This document shows, piece after piece, positions 52,277-60,605 of a stretch of 64,000 nucleotides of DNA (the first letter of the stretch is position 1; every line of letters starts with the position of its first letter). Source of the DNA: Frankia sp. AgB1.9 (lineage in GTDB: Bacteria > Actinomycetota > Actinomycetes > Frankiales > Frankiaceae); the NCBI RefSeq assembly GCF_016786355.1, contig NZ_JADWYX010000015.1, positions 34,056 through 98,055 on the forward strand, in the 5' to 3' direction. A model generated the notes under the pieces. The model was not told the origin of the DNA, did not search any database, and saw nothing but the letters and a program-made list of their open reading frames with translations. Made by a program: the position numbers and the translations under genes.

Positions 52277-53605
52277 CTAGATCGGTTGCGGTATTTCCAC
52301 CCATGTCGTCGCGTCCAGCAGGACGGCGGAGGCGCCGCCGGCCTGCCAGGAGGCGAGCGCGGCGTCGGCGGGGCACTGCCCGCGCCGCACGAACGTGTCG
52401 GCGAAGTCGGCGACCGCCGCGGTCAGGGTTGGGGACAGGCCCAGCCGCGCGGCCGCCTCGACCACGGCCATCACACAACGCAGCGCCGCTGTGCGCAGGT
52501 CGGGCTGGGCGAGGCCGAGCGCGGCCGCCTCGGCCCAGTGGCCAGCCACGCCAGCACAGGCGTCGCGGGCGATGTCCGCGGCCTCGGGGTCGTCGAGCAG
52601 CGCGGTCGCGACCGTGACCGCGACCGGCCACAGCGCCGCCGACTGGGCGTCGAGGTAGCGAAGCTCCAGCCAGCCGCGGGGCCGCACGGGCGGGAAGACC
52701 GTGCTCGCGTGGTAGGCGAGGTCGTCGACGGTCGGGCGACGTGGCACCGGGCCGGCCCCCGCGACCCAGGCGGCGAAGGTCGAGCCGTCGCGGACGGGGA
52801 CGTACCGGTCGTCGCCGGCGCGGACCAGCATCAGCCGGGCGTCGAGCAGGTAGCGGGCCCACTGCGCGGCCGGTCCGTCGGTCGTGGGCGGTGTGCGGGC
52901 GTCGGCGACGGGGGCGGTCCGGGTGGCGTCGATGCCCGACCAGATGCTCTGGCGGGTCGAGAGGTGGCCCGTCGGCCGGCCGGCGAGGACCGGCGACGAG
53001 GCGAACATCGCCACCAGTACCGGTCCCAGCGAGTGGGCGAGGCGCCACCGATCGTCCCAGCCGGCCTTCGGGCCCGCCTCCAGGTTGACCTGCAGCGCCG
53101 CGGTCGAGCACATCATCACCGGGCCGGCGGGAAACTCGCCCGCCTGGAAATACTCCTCCATTGCGGCGTAACGACTTTCGGTCAGCAGTCGCCGGGGCGC
53201 GCGCAGCGGGTCCGCGCCGAGGCCGGCCAGCAGCAGGCCTTCGTCGGCGAGGCGCTGGCGCACGGCGGTGAGGTCCGCGGACATCGCCCGCAGCGCGGCG
53301 GGAAGCGCGAGCGGCGGGCCGGACAGCTCGAACTGGCCACCCGGCTCGAAGGTGATCCGGCTCCGGCCGGGAAGGTCCGGACCGCAGCCGCCCAGCGCCG
53401 CCCGGGTCCGTTCCGGCGCGACCGGGCTGCCGGGGGAATGCCGGTCGACCACGAACCATTCGGTCTCGATCCCGACCTGGCCGACGGCCGTGTCGGCGAG
53501 CATCGTCCGCTCGGCGAAGTCGTGGACGTCGGCGGGCCGCTCCACCACCTCGCCGAGGTCGTCCGCCGGGCGCGTCGACGCCTCCGGCGTTTGCCGTCGT
53601 GCCAT
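52277..53605 (-). CDS. egtA: Ergothioneine glutamate-cysteine ligase EgtA
   Basis: 442 residues. ATP-dependent formation of gamma-glutamylcysteine, the sulfur donor for ergothioneine. GCS2-family signatures: VGIETEWFVVD, ITFEPGGQFELSGPP, MMCSTAALQVNLEAG, and RGWLELRYLDAQS. Complete. Located between the radical SAM gene (204 bases upstream) and egtD. Gene order differs from the usual egtABCD run, where egtB and egtC lie between. Confidence 0.92.
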   Translation of the reverse strand: MARRQTPEASTRPADDLGEVVERPADVHDFAERTMLADTAVGQVGIETEWFVVDRHSPGSPVAPERTRAALGGCGPDLPGRSRITFEPGGQFELSGPPLALPAALRAMSADLTAVRQRLADEGLLLAGLGADPLRAPRRLLTESRYAAMEEYFQAGEFPAGPVMMCSTAALQVNLEAGPKAGWDDRWRLAHSLGPVLVAMFASSPVLAGRPTGHLSTRQSIWSGIDATRTAPVADARTPPTTDGPAAQWARYLLDARLMLVRAGDDRYVPVRDGSTFAAWVAGAGPVPRRPTVDDLAYHASTVFPPVRPRGWLELRYLDAQSAALWPVAVTVATALLDDPEAADIARDACAGVAGHWAEAAALGLAQPDLRTAALRCVMAVVEAAARLGLSPTLTAAVADFADTFVRRGQCPADAALASWQAGGASAVLLDATTWVEIPQPI

Positions 53606-53809
53606 GAACCCCTCCAGGTCCGGACCGGTCAGCCGTGGTGGGCTGGCCGCGGGTCGGCGCGGGTCGTGGTGGTCGAGTCTGCTGGCAGGTTTTCTGCCCA
53701 GACAGCTAACGACTGCTCATGCACGGACATTCCGGCCAGCGGCCGCCGGATCCCGCTTTCGTGCACCTGGCTGACCTGGGACCAGCGGAGCGAGCCGTAC
53801 GCAGCCGGG

Positions 53810-55033
53810 TCAGCTACCCCAGGACGTCGGCCATCGGATGTCAGCAGCGGTGAGGCGGGCGCGTTCGCCGGCTGGCCAGGGCGCCGTGAGGTCCTCCTCT
53901 ACGAGCTCGAACAGGCCATGGTCGAACGGGCGGCCCGGGGCGGGCACCGTCTGGACCAGCCGCTCCCGGACCCCGGCCCGCTGACGGGTGAGCGCCCGGT
54001 GATGGCAGTAAGGATTGTTGCCGCCGCGGCCGAAGAACGTGTGCGCCGTCCAGGTACAGCCGCCGCGGCATACGTCGGCGTACTCGCAGGTCCGGCAGAA
54101 TCCCCAGGTGCCGTCGCTGGCCGCCGCGGTGCCCGCCCCGGTGTTGATGGCGAGCTCTGGCGCGTCGCGCAGCAGGTCGGCCAGGGGTCGCTCGCGGATG
54201 TCGCCGGCCGCGTAGTCCCGTGTCGGCAGCGACGGGCAGCCCTTGATCGTGCCGTCCGCCTCGATACCGAGGGTGGACAGGCCGGCCTGGCAGCCGGTCC
54301 AGAACGCCGTGCCTTCCGGCGAGCGCAGCAGCCGCTCGTACGGGCCGTAGTACCCGACGTTGTTCCCGGCATGAATGCCGATGCCGTCGGACGCCGCCTG
54401 CCGGGCGACCCGCGCGAGCATCGGGAACACGTCCAGCAGCTCCACCGGCTGGAGCAGGATCTCGGGCTGGTCGGCCGCGTTTCCCATCGGGACGGTCAGC
54501 TGCCACTGCCAGGCGGCGATTCCGGCGGCCTGCAGCGCGAGGTAGAGCTCGGGCAGCTCCGGCGCGGTCAGCCGATTGATCTGCGTGTTGCAGGTGGCGG
54601 TGACGCCCGCGGCGCGCAGGCGCTCCATCGTGACGAAACAGGACTGCCACGAGCCGGCGCGGCCGCGCAGCCGATCGTGGGTGCCGGCCATCCCGTCCAC
54701 CGAGACGGAGCACTGCCTGACGCCGGCGGCCCGCAGCCCCCGGGCCATCGCCGCGCTCAGCCTGTAGCCGCCGGTCGTCACCGTGCAGGTCATGCCGCGG
54801 CCGGTGATCGCGGCAGCGATCGTCAGCCAGTCCCGGCGCAGGAAGGCCTCGCCGCCGATGAGCGTCACCTCGTCGATACCGGCCTGGTCGAGCTGGGCGA
54901 CGACGTCCAGGGCCTGCGCCGTGGTGAGCTCGGCGTCCCGGGGACTGCCGGCGCGGGAGCCGCAGTGCCCGCAGGCCAGGTTGCAGGCGAGCGTCAGCTC
55001 CCAGACCGCGTACGTCCGCCGGGGCGTGGTCAT
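53810..55033 (-). CDS. Radical SAM/SPASM-type protein
   Basis: 407 residues. The SAM-binding [4Fe-4S] motif CNLACGHC lies at about residues 19-26 after YAVWELTLA; the barrel motifs GGEAFLRRDW, TTGGYRLSAAMA and SVDGMAG follow. The C-terminal auxiliary-cluster region has seven or more Cys (FWTGCQAG, IKGCPSL, FCRTCEYADVCRGGC, NPYCHHR), as in SPASM maturases of ribosomal peptides. The ATG overlaps the stop of the upstream proline-rich gene (ATGA), so the two are translated together. Its substrate may be that protein; not shown. Confidence 0.88.
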   Translation of the reverse strand: MTTPRRTYAVWELTLACNLACGHCGSRAGSPRDAELTTAQALDVVAQLDQAGIDEVTLIGGEAFLRRDWLTIAAAITGRGMTCTVTTGGYRLSAAMARGLRAAGVRQCSVSVDGMAGTHDRLRGRAGSWQSCFVTMERLRAAGVTATCNTQINRLTAPELPELYLALQAAGIAAWQWQLTVPMGNAADQPEILLQPVELLDVFPMLARVARQAASDGIGIHAGNNVGYYGPYERLLRSPEGTAFWTGCQAGLSTLGIEADGTIKGCPSLPTRDYAAGDIRERPLADLLRDAPELAINTGAGTAAASDGTWGFCRTCEYADVCRGGCTWTAHTFFGRGGNNPYCHHRALTRQRAGVRERLVQTVPAPGRPFDHGLFELVEEDLTAPWPAGERARLTAADIRWPTSWGS

Positions 55034-55680
55034 CGGCCCAGCATCCGCGCCAGCAGCTGGCGCCAGCCCGACGGGCGTCCCGGCTCGGTCCGCGAGCGAT
55101 GGTCGATTCTTGGCGGCGGGCCGCCATAGACCGGTGCCGGTGGTGGTGGGCCGACGTAAGCGGGCCCAGACATGGGCGGTCCGCCGTAAACGGGTGCCGG
55201 TGGTGGTGGCGGTGGTGTCGGTCCGACGTGAGTGGGCCAAGGCGGTGGTGGTCCGCCGTAGACGGGTGCCGGGGGCGGAGCGGGGAAGGGAGGATGGAGA
55301 TCGCCGGTGGGGTGCCCGAACGGGTGGGGCGACGGCGCGCCATGGGGGATGGGCGGGTCGCCACGCTGGTCGGTCCAGGGCGTGGCTGGCGGGATTGGTC
55401 CGGGAGCGACTCGGGGGAACCCGCCCTCGCCCAGGTCGATCGTGGTCTCGCCCTCGGCCGTGGCGTCGGCCTTCTCCTCGGCCTCCTCGGCGGCGAGCCG
55501 GCGCGCGATGTCGTCGGCCCGCTCCCGGCTCACCTGGTCCTCGCGGCCAGGTCCGCGGGGCAGGCGCGGTTCGGGGGAGTCCTGTGGCACAGGCGTCACC
55601 TTCCGTGGGGCCCGTCCGCTGGCGGAGCGGCCGGCCCACTCAGGGCCGGAAGCGCGAAAAGTCCAGACAGTGCGTGACAT
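55030..55680 (-). CDS. Proline-rich protein with PAPVYGGPP repeats; candidate radical SAM substrate
   Basis: 216 residues if ATG 55680 is used (55806 is the frame limit; a GTG near 55590 is also possible). N-terminal half has charged Glu/Arg/Ala-rich segments (ERADDIARRLAAEEAEEKAD, then TIDLGEGGFPRVAPG). The C-terminal half is Pro-rich with three copies of PAPVYGGPP, PTHVGPTPP and AYVGPPPP motifs, then a basic WRQLLARMLGR end. No TM helix. The TGA overlaps the radical SAM start (ATGA), which supports a real, coupled gene. Function unknown; it could also be a structural low-complexity protein. Confidence 0.62.
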   Translation of the reverse strand: MSRTVWTFRASGPEWAGRSASGRAPRKVTPVPQDSPEPRLPRGPGREDQVSRERADDIARRLAAEEAEEKADATAEGETTIDLGEGGFPRVAPGPIPPATPWTDQRGDPPIPHGAPSPHPFGHPTGDLHPPFPAPPPAPVYGGPPPPWPTHVGPTPPPPPPAPVYGGPPMSGPAYVGPPPPAPVYGGPPPRIDHRSRTEPGRPSGWRQLLARMLGR

Positions 55681-55842
55681 CCCCAGGCTAATGGTGACGG
55701 CGACGGAGGTCAGGTCCGCGATCGGCGCGACGACGGCCGTCCGGACCGGCACTGGGCATGAAGTCGGGAGCGGGGCCCCGGCCGACCCACCAGTCCCCCT
55801 GCGCACCTGGTGATCAATGCGACCTCGCGTCCGATCGTCGAG

Positions 55843-55982
55843 CCTTGATCACTAGCTGCGCAGGCAAGAGGGCGCCCGGTACCCCAATTTGTCCTCTTTA
55901 TCCCTGCGCAGTTCTCGATCAAGATGCAGCAGCCTGCCCGGCCGGCCGGATGATCGGCGTCTGCGCAGGCAAGTCGGCGCCA
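55843..55982. repeat. Palindrome with CTGCGCAGG arms plus a third arm copy
   Basis: CCTTGATCACTAGCTGCGCA (from 55843) is mirrored at 55893-55926 by CTGCGCAGTTCTCGATCAAG, and a further direct arm, GATCGGCGTCTGCGCAGGCA, follows at about 55952. Same TTGATC/GATCAAG ends as the 37 and 57 kb elements, different core. Confidence 0.7.
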
Positions 55983-57099
55983 GCGAGCCAGGCGGGACCG
56001 CGCGGGTGGGCCAGGCGCAGCTCGGTCGAGTCGGTTCACCGGGCCGGGCCGGCGCCCCTGGCCGTGGCGGCCCGGGCCGGGTGGCGTGGCCCGGGCCGGG
56101 CCGGCGTCCCTGGCCGTGGCAGCCCGAGCCGGGAGGCGTGCCAGCGGGTGACGGGCGCCATCCAGCGGCACCCACAGCCGGAGGCTGCTCGCCTGTCGGG
56201 AAATCGGGGCGAGCAATGCCGCTCGGGTGCGACTGTCCGGCGGCCGGCGCTCTGGCCACGGAGGCCTCGGCGGGCGCCGCGGACAGGACAGAGCACAGGG
56301 CGGCGGCGGCGATCGGCAGCGGAATGCCCGACTCTTTCGGTACGCCGCGTTTGCGCCCTCGGCGCATTGCACCATTTCATCGAGGATGTACCGGCTGGAA
56401 TGAGGGTCCGAGATACCCACGATTACCGAGCAGCCGCGCCGGTGCCAGGTGGTCGTCCGGGCCCGAACGGTCGGGTGTTCTCCAGCTGCGTCGTCGGTCG
56501 GAGACCGCCGGCGGACGTGAAAGTCCGTCGAACCGCGTACCGGCCGCCGCCGACGCGGTCGGTCGCGCCCGCGGTGCCACCCGAGCCTCCGGTGGGCGTT
56601 TCCGTGCGGCGAGATCGTGGCCTCGGGGGACAGGCGCCGGAAGGGTCCGGCGCTCAGCCGGGTCAGGCTTGGTCGGAGGCCGGGCCGCGTCGTCCCAGCG
56701 CCCAAACCGAGTCCGGTCCATGCTGGCCGTCGCCGTCTTGGCTCGTCGGAGGGGGCTGCGCGGCGGGGTACCCCGGATGAGCGTGGCGTGAGCGTCGGCG
56801 GGTGCCCGTTGGGCCTCGTCGGTGGCGAGGCGCAGATGTCGTCGGGCAATGATTGAACTGGCCGACTCCCCCTCTGGTGGCGGGTGTGTGGTGGGGCCGG
56901 CAGGCCTCGTCATGGCTGGGTGCGGGCCAGGACTCGGGTCACCGCTCCGGCCGCGGTCTATGTCGGCTGAACCGCTTGGGCATGTCCAGCGGCGCCCGGT
57001 CGGCCGTGAGCGCGGCCGTTTGCCGGTTCCCGCCGCGACGCACGCGGACCGGGGCCCGGACCGGTGGGACCCGGGGCGCCGATGGCGCGTAAGGTGGTG
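55983..57099. other. Gene-poor upstream region
   Basis: About 1.1 kb. Open frames on both strands here are Arg/Pro-rich with no domain and overlap one another; I call none. It holds the 52-bp tandem repeat (56041-56141) and, from about 56830, decayed similarity to the sequence upstream of the second cold-shock gene. Confidence 0.55.
56041..56141. repeat. Two 52-bp tandem copies
   Basis: GGCCGGGCCGGCGCCCCTGG begins copy 1, and GGCCGGGCCGGCGTCCCTGG begins copy 2 exactly 52 bases later; the copies diverge slightly (CCGTGGCGGCCCGGGCC versus CCGTGGCAGCCCGAGCC). Confidence 0.7.
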
Positions 57100-57230
57100 G
57101 CGTTGCCTGTTCTCCGCTGTATGAGCGTCATGCATCGTCGAACGGAACGACCGGCTGTGCGGTGATCGGCGGCCGATGCGAGACCGGGAGACGACGGACG
57201 TCTACCGGAGAAACATCAAGGAGAACGCTC
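57100..57230 (+). promoter_or_regulatory. Cold-shock leader 1
   Basis: Strongly matches 61010-61140 upstream of the second cold-shock gene: TGTTCTCCGCTGT, GAGCGTCATGCATCGTCGAA, CGGAACG, and CAAGGAGAACGCTC before the GTG. A conserved start-like ATGAGCGTCATG occurs in both, but base-level conservation favours an RNA leader over a peptide. Confidence 0.72.
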
Positions 57231-57434
57231 GTGGCTCAGGGTACCGTCAAGTGGTTCAACGCGGAGAAGGGGTTCGGCTTTATCTCCGTGGACGGTGGCG
57301 GTCCGGACGTGTTCGTCCACTTCTCGGCGATTTTGACAGACGGTTACAAGTCGCTGGACGAGGGGCAAAGCGTGCAGTTCGAGATCGTGCAGGGCCAGAA
57401 GGGCCCGCAGGCCGACAAGGTTCAGCCTGTCTGA
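57231..57434 (+). CDS. cspA: Cold-shock protein
   Basis: 67 residues, CSD nucleic-acid-binding beta-barrel. RNP1 is GFGFISV (about 16-22), RNP2 VFVHFSA (about 29-35). RNA chaperone. GTG at 57231 is chosen: [15 protein letters not shown] begins the family and AAGGAG lies at the right distance. Paralogue at 61141 differs at only about six positions. Confidence 0.93.
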   Translation: MAQGTVKWFNAEKGFGFISVDGGGPDVFVHFSAILTDGYKSLDEGQSVQFEIVQGQKGPQADKVQPV

Positions 57435-57452
57435 CACACCCAGACCTCAAAC

Positions 57453-57489
57453 GGAACAGCGCGCGGCCGGGGGCCGCGCGCTGTTCTCG
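57453..57489 (+). terminator. Intrinsic terminator of cold-shock gene 1
   Basis: GAACAGCGCGCGGCC / GGCCGCGCGCTGTTC pair (15-bp stem, three-base loop), followed by TCGTT. It begins 19 bases after the stop codon. Confidence 0.85.
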
Positions 57490-57847
57490 TTCCACGGCCG
57501 TTCGTCGCCTCGGGCCATGTGAGACCCCGAAGCACCTCATGCGAGCCGCGTGTGCCGAGTCGCAGCCGCGGTTGCCACAGCGCAGACATGCCGGTGCCGA
57601 CCAGCCGGCGCCGCCTCCGAGAAGGTGCGGCCGGTCCTTAGATCCCCTTGAGCGCTGTTTCGGCCCTCCGATGGTCGTGCCCGAGTCTGTTTCGTAGCCA
57701 CCAGAGGGCCTAAACAGCGATCAAGGCGATGGGTAGACCTTGGTCGTCACGCCACTGGCGCCGACGAGCAGCGGCCGGGCTGTCGACTCGGCGGGCCCCG
57801 TTCAGACCATCTCCGCGCGACTTTGCCCGACGGCACTCCAACCCTCG
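57490..57847. other. Intergenic with palindromic repeat
   Basis: 358 bases, no gene seen. Contains palindromic repeat copy C (57646-57728). Confidence 0.5.
57646..57728. repeat. Dispersed palindromic repeat, copy C
   Basis: Left arm CCTTGAGCGCTGTTTCGGCC CTCC pairs with right arm GAGGGCCTAAACAGCGATCA AGG; the inner part GTAGCCACCAGAGGGCC matches the left half of copy B (GGCTAC..GGTGG reverse). Confidence 0.82.
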
Positions 57848-57863
57848 TGCTAGCTTGCTAGCA
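57848..57863. promoter_or_regulatory. Perfect palindromic operator
   Basis: TGCTAGCTTGCTAGCA is a perfect inverted repeat (7-bp arms, TT centre) eight bases before the GTG start of the ribbon-helix-helix gene. Its position suggests autoregulation. Confidence 0.72.
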
Positions 57864-57870
57864 TCGAACC

Positions 57871-58050
57871 GTGGGCGATGAGGACGTCAAGCAGTTCAAC
57901 GTGTACCTGCCGATCGGGCTGATCAAGCAGGTCAAGCACCGCGCCATCGAGTCGGGCCTGTCGCTGTCCGCGCTGGTCGCCGAAGCGCTGCGTGGCTACC
58001 TCGACGACACCTACGATCCGCGCGAGCAATCGGCTGAGACGGAGAGCTGA
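57871..58050 (+). CDS. Ribbon-helix-helix DNA-binding protein
   Basis: 59 residues, GTG start: [20 protein letters not shown] begins with the beta-strand of CopG/Arc-type RHH proteins, then [20 protein letters not shown] forms the two helices. Length and pattern fit antitoxin-like or autoregulatory repressors. No toxin follows; instead a VOC protein starts two bases after its stop (58052). The palindrome upstream is its probable site. Confidence 0.8.
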   Translation: MGDEDVKQFNVYLPIGLIKQVKHRAIESGLSLSALVAEALRGYLDDTYDPREQSAETES

Positions 58051-58051
58051 C

Positions 58052-58396
58052 GTGAGTACCGACGGAATCGAAGCGGTGTTCCTGGAGACCCACAACTGGG
58101 GCAAGGCGGCGCGGTTCTTCCAGGCGCTGGGATTCGAGCTCGAGTTCGAGACCGACCACAACTCCGGCCAGCTCCGCAACGGTGACGGCGCCACGGTGTT
58201 CATCGCGGAGATCCCCGAGCATCGCGAGCCGGGACTCCAGGTCGTGCTGAAGGTGCCGGACGCCGATGCCTTCCAGGCGGACCCGGTCGTAGAGGTGGTC
58301 ACGCCGTTCGAGGAGACCCACTTCGGCACCAGGATGATGACCGTCCGTGACCCAGACGGGCGGCTGTGGAGCCTGCAGGCCCCGGCCAGGCGCTGA
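58052..58396 (+). CDS. VOC-fold (glyoxalase-like) protein
   Basis: 114 residues. Starts GTG (VSTDGIEAVFLETHNWGKAA), then FFQALGFELEFETDHNSGQL and ILDPDG-like TVRDPDGRLWSLQ. It directly follows the RHH gene, so a two- or three-gene operon with the methyltransferase is likely. Could be a resistance or detoxification protein; no support beyond fold and position. Confidence 0.82.
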   Translation: MSTDGIEAVFLETHNWGKAARFFQALGFELEFETDHNSGQLRNGDGATVFIAEIPEHREPGLQVVLKVPDADAFQADPVVEVVTPFEETHFGTRMMTVRDPDGRLWSLQAPARR

Positions 58397-58400
58397 CGGC

Positions 58401-58480
58401 AGGCACCAAGAACTGACAGCGGGCACCAAGAACTGACGCCGACCACCAAGAACTGGCCGCGGGGAACCAGGAGTCGATCG
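58401..58480. repeat. Four 20-bp tandem repeats
   Basis: Units AGGCACCAAGAACTGACAGC, GGGCACCAAGAACTGACGCC, GACCACCAAGAACTGGCCGC and GGGGAACCAGGAGTCGATCG follow at exactly 20-base spacing between the VOC stop and the methyltransferase start. Confidence 0.88.
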
Positions 58481-58498
58481 CGGGGAAAGGGAGACGAC

Positions 58499-59356
58499 AT
58501 GGCAGACAGACAGGCTGAGGAACCGGAGAGCTCGGCGGTCCGAGTCGCGCTCTGGCGGGCGCTGCACGTCCAGGCCGACGCGGCGCCGCACGTCTTCGTC
58601 GATGAGGTCGGCCTACGACTGGTCGGGCCCGACGACGGCTGGCGGTCCCGGCCGGACATGGACCCGCGCGGCACCAGCCCGTTCCGGGCGTCAATCGTGG
58701 CGCGGGCCCGCTTCATCGAGGACCTGCTCGTCGAACGGGCCGCGCAGGGCCTCGGCCAGTACGTGATTCTCGGTGCGGGCCTGGACACGTTCGCGCAGCG
58801 CAGGCCCGAGGTCGCCGGCGGGCTGACGGTCTTCGAGGTCGACCAGCCCGGGCCCCAGGCCTGGAAAGGCGCGCGCCTGGTCGAGCTCGGTTACGGCGTC
58901 CCCGACTGGCTGCGGCTGGTACCCGTCGACTTCGAGGCCGGCGGGGACTGGCTGAAGCAGCTGTCCGTCGCCGGCTTCTCCGACCGGCGGCCGGCGCTCG
59001 TCGTCTCCACCGGCGTCGCCATGTACCTCTCCAAGGAGGCCACCGCCGCGACGCTGCGTCAGATCGCCGGGCTCGCTCCCGGCTCCACGTTCGCCATGAC
59101 GTTCCTGCTGCCCCCCGAGCTTCTCGACGAGGCCGACCGGGTCGGGCTACAGGCGTCGAAGCAGGGCGCGCAGGCTTCGGGGACCCCGTTCGTCAGCTTC
59201 TACACCCCCGACGAGATGCTCGCGCTGGCCCGCGAGGCGGGCTTCACCGAGGTTCGGCATGTGCCGGGGGCGCTCCTCGCCGAGCGTTACTTCGCCGGTC
59301 GCGCCGACGGCCTGCGCCCGTCGAGCGGGGAGGACATCCTGGTGGCCACGACCTGA
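58499..59356 (+). CDS. Class I SAM-dependent methyltransferase (TIGR00027/LCM type)
   Basis: 285 residues. RPDMDPRGTSPFRASIVARA, YVILGAGLDTFAQRRPEV (SAM motif) and the acidic end TVFEVDQPGPQAWK are typical of the leucine carboxyl methyltransferase-like family of actinobacteria. GVAMYLSKEA follows. ATG at 58499. Third member of the RHH-VOC operon by position. Substrate unknown. Confidence 0.87.
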   Translation: MADRQAEEPESSAVRVALWRALHVQADAAPHVFVDEVGLRLVGPDDGWRSRPDMDPRGTSPFRASIVARARFIEDLLVERAAQGLGQYVILGAGLDTFAQRRPEVAGGLTVFEVDQPGPQAWKGARLVELGYGVPDWLRLVPVDFEAGGDWLKQLSVAGFSDRRPALVVSTGVAMYLSKEATAATLRQIAGLAPGSTFAMTFLLPPELLDEADRVGLQASKQGAQASGTPFVSFYTPDEMLALAREAGFTEVRHVPGALLAERYFAGRADGLRPSSGEDILVATT

Positions 59357-59375
59357 CGGCTGGCGGCGGGGCGAC

Positions 59376-60605
59376 CTATTCGAGGTACGAGCGCAGGGCC
59401 TCGGACCGCGCGGGATGACGCAGCTTCGCCAGCGTCCGCTGCTCGATCTGGCGGATGCGCTCACGGGTCAGCCCGAACTCGCGGCCGATCTCCTCCAGCG
59501 TGTGGACCTGGCCGTCGGCGAGGCCGAACCTCAGTTGGATCACCCGTCGCTCCCGGTCCGGCAGGGCGCGCAGGACGGCACTCAGCTGCGCCGCCCGAAC
59601 GGAGACCATGGCCGCCTCGACCGGCTCGATCGCGGCAGTGTCCTCGATCAGGTCGCCGAGCTCGGTATCGGCGTCGTCGCCGACCGGGCTGTCGAGGGAT
59701 ACCGGCTCTCGTGAGATGCGCTGAAGCTCGTCGACCCTGTTGGCGGTGACGCCGAGAGCGGTGGCGAGCTCCTCCCGGGTCGCCTCGCGGCCGAGCTCCA
59801 TCAGCAGCTCTCGGCGCAGCCGAACAAGCTGGTTGAGCAGCTCGACGAGGTGCACCGGAAGGCGGACCGTTCGGGACTGGTCGGCCAGCGCCCGGGTGAT
59901 CGCCTGCCGCACCCACCAGGTGGCGTAGGTCGAGAACTTGTAGCCTTTGGTGTAGTCGAACTTCTCGACCGCCCGGATGAGGCCGAGATTGCCCTCCTGC
60001 ACGACGTCGAGGAAGAGCATTCCGCGTCCGGCGTACCGCTTCGCGATCGAGACGACCAGCCGGAGGTTGGCCTCGACGAGCTGCCGGCTGGCCACCTGAC
60101 CGTCCCGCTCGATGGCGATGAGGTCCAGCCGCTGCCCCGGGGACATCTCCTCGACCGCGGTCTCCAGCTTGTGGCCGGCGAACAGCCCCGCCTCGATCCG
60201 CTTCGCGAGGTCGACCTCGCCCTCGGCGGTCAGCAGTGGCGTCTTGCCGATGCTCGCCAGGTACATCCGCACCGGGTCGAAGACGGTCGTCGTCGCCGTC
60301 GTCCGGGTCGCCGCCCGGCGCCGCGCGGGCGTCTTCGGCTCGTCGGCCGGGTCGCCGTCGTCCTGGGGGTCGTCCTGCGCCGCGTCGTCCGCACCGTTGT
60401 CGACGCTGTTCTCGGGTTCGTTGCCGTCGATGTCGCCCTCGACCTCCGGACGTCCGCCGCCGGTGCCGCGGCCGGTGTCGCCGCCGGTGCCGTTGAGTCC
60501 GAGGCCGTTCTCGCCGTCAGGCTCGCCTACGAGACGAACCGGGATCGTCGTGGTCCGCCGGCCCGTGGGGGCGCGTCCGCTGGCGACCCGGGTCGTGCTC
60601 TGCAT
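59376..60605 (-). CDS. Principal-type RNA polymerase sigma-70 factor
   Basis: 409 residues. Acidic N-terminal region (Asp/Glu-rich, about 45-95), then region 1.2 [20 protein letters not shown], regions 2.1-2.4 ([40 protein letters not shown]), region 3, and region 4.2 ([20 protein letters not shown]). Resembles RpoD/HrdB/SigB of actinobacteria; whether it is the essential housekeeping factor or a group 2 paralogue is undecided. Divergent from the second cold-shock gene. Confidence 0.92.
   Translation of the reverse strand: MQSTTRVASGRAPTGRRTTTIPVRLVGEPDGENGLGLNGTGGDTGRGTGGGRPEVEGDIDGNEPENSVDNGADDAAQDDPQDDGDPADEPKTPARRRAATRTTATTTVFDPVRMYLASIGKTPLLTAEGEVDLAKRIEAGLFAGHKLETAVEEMSPGQRLDLIAIERDGQVASRQLVEANLRLVVSIAKRYAGRGMLFLDVVQEGNLGLIRAVEKFDYTKGYKFSTYATWWVRQAITRALADQSRTVRLPVHLVELLNQLVRLRRELLMELGREATREELATALGVTANRVDELQRISREPVSLDSPVGDDADTELGDLIEDTAAIEPVEAAMVSVRAAQLSAVLRALPDRERRVIQLRFGLADGQVHTLEEIGREFGLTRERIRQIEQRTLAKLRHPARSEALRSYLE

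Noticed and set aside
55710..56849. 379-codon minus-strand frame and 300-codon plus-strand frames
   Set aside because: They overlap each other, are Arg/Pro-rich and contain the 52-bp repeat and palindromes; no domain visible.
57871..58396. Toxin-antitoxin pair
   Set aside because: The RHH protein is antitoxin-like, but the gene after it is a VOC-fold protein, not a RelE/MazF/PIN toxin.
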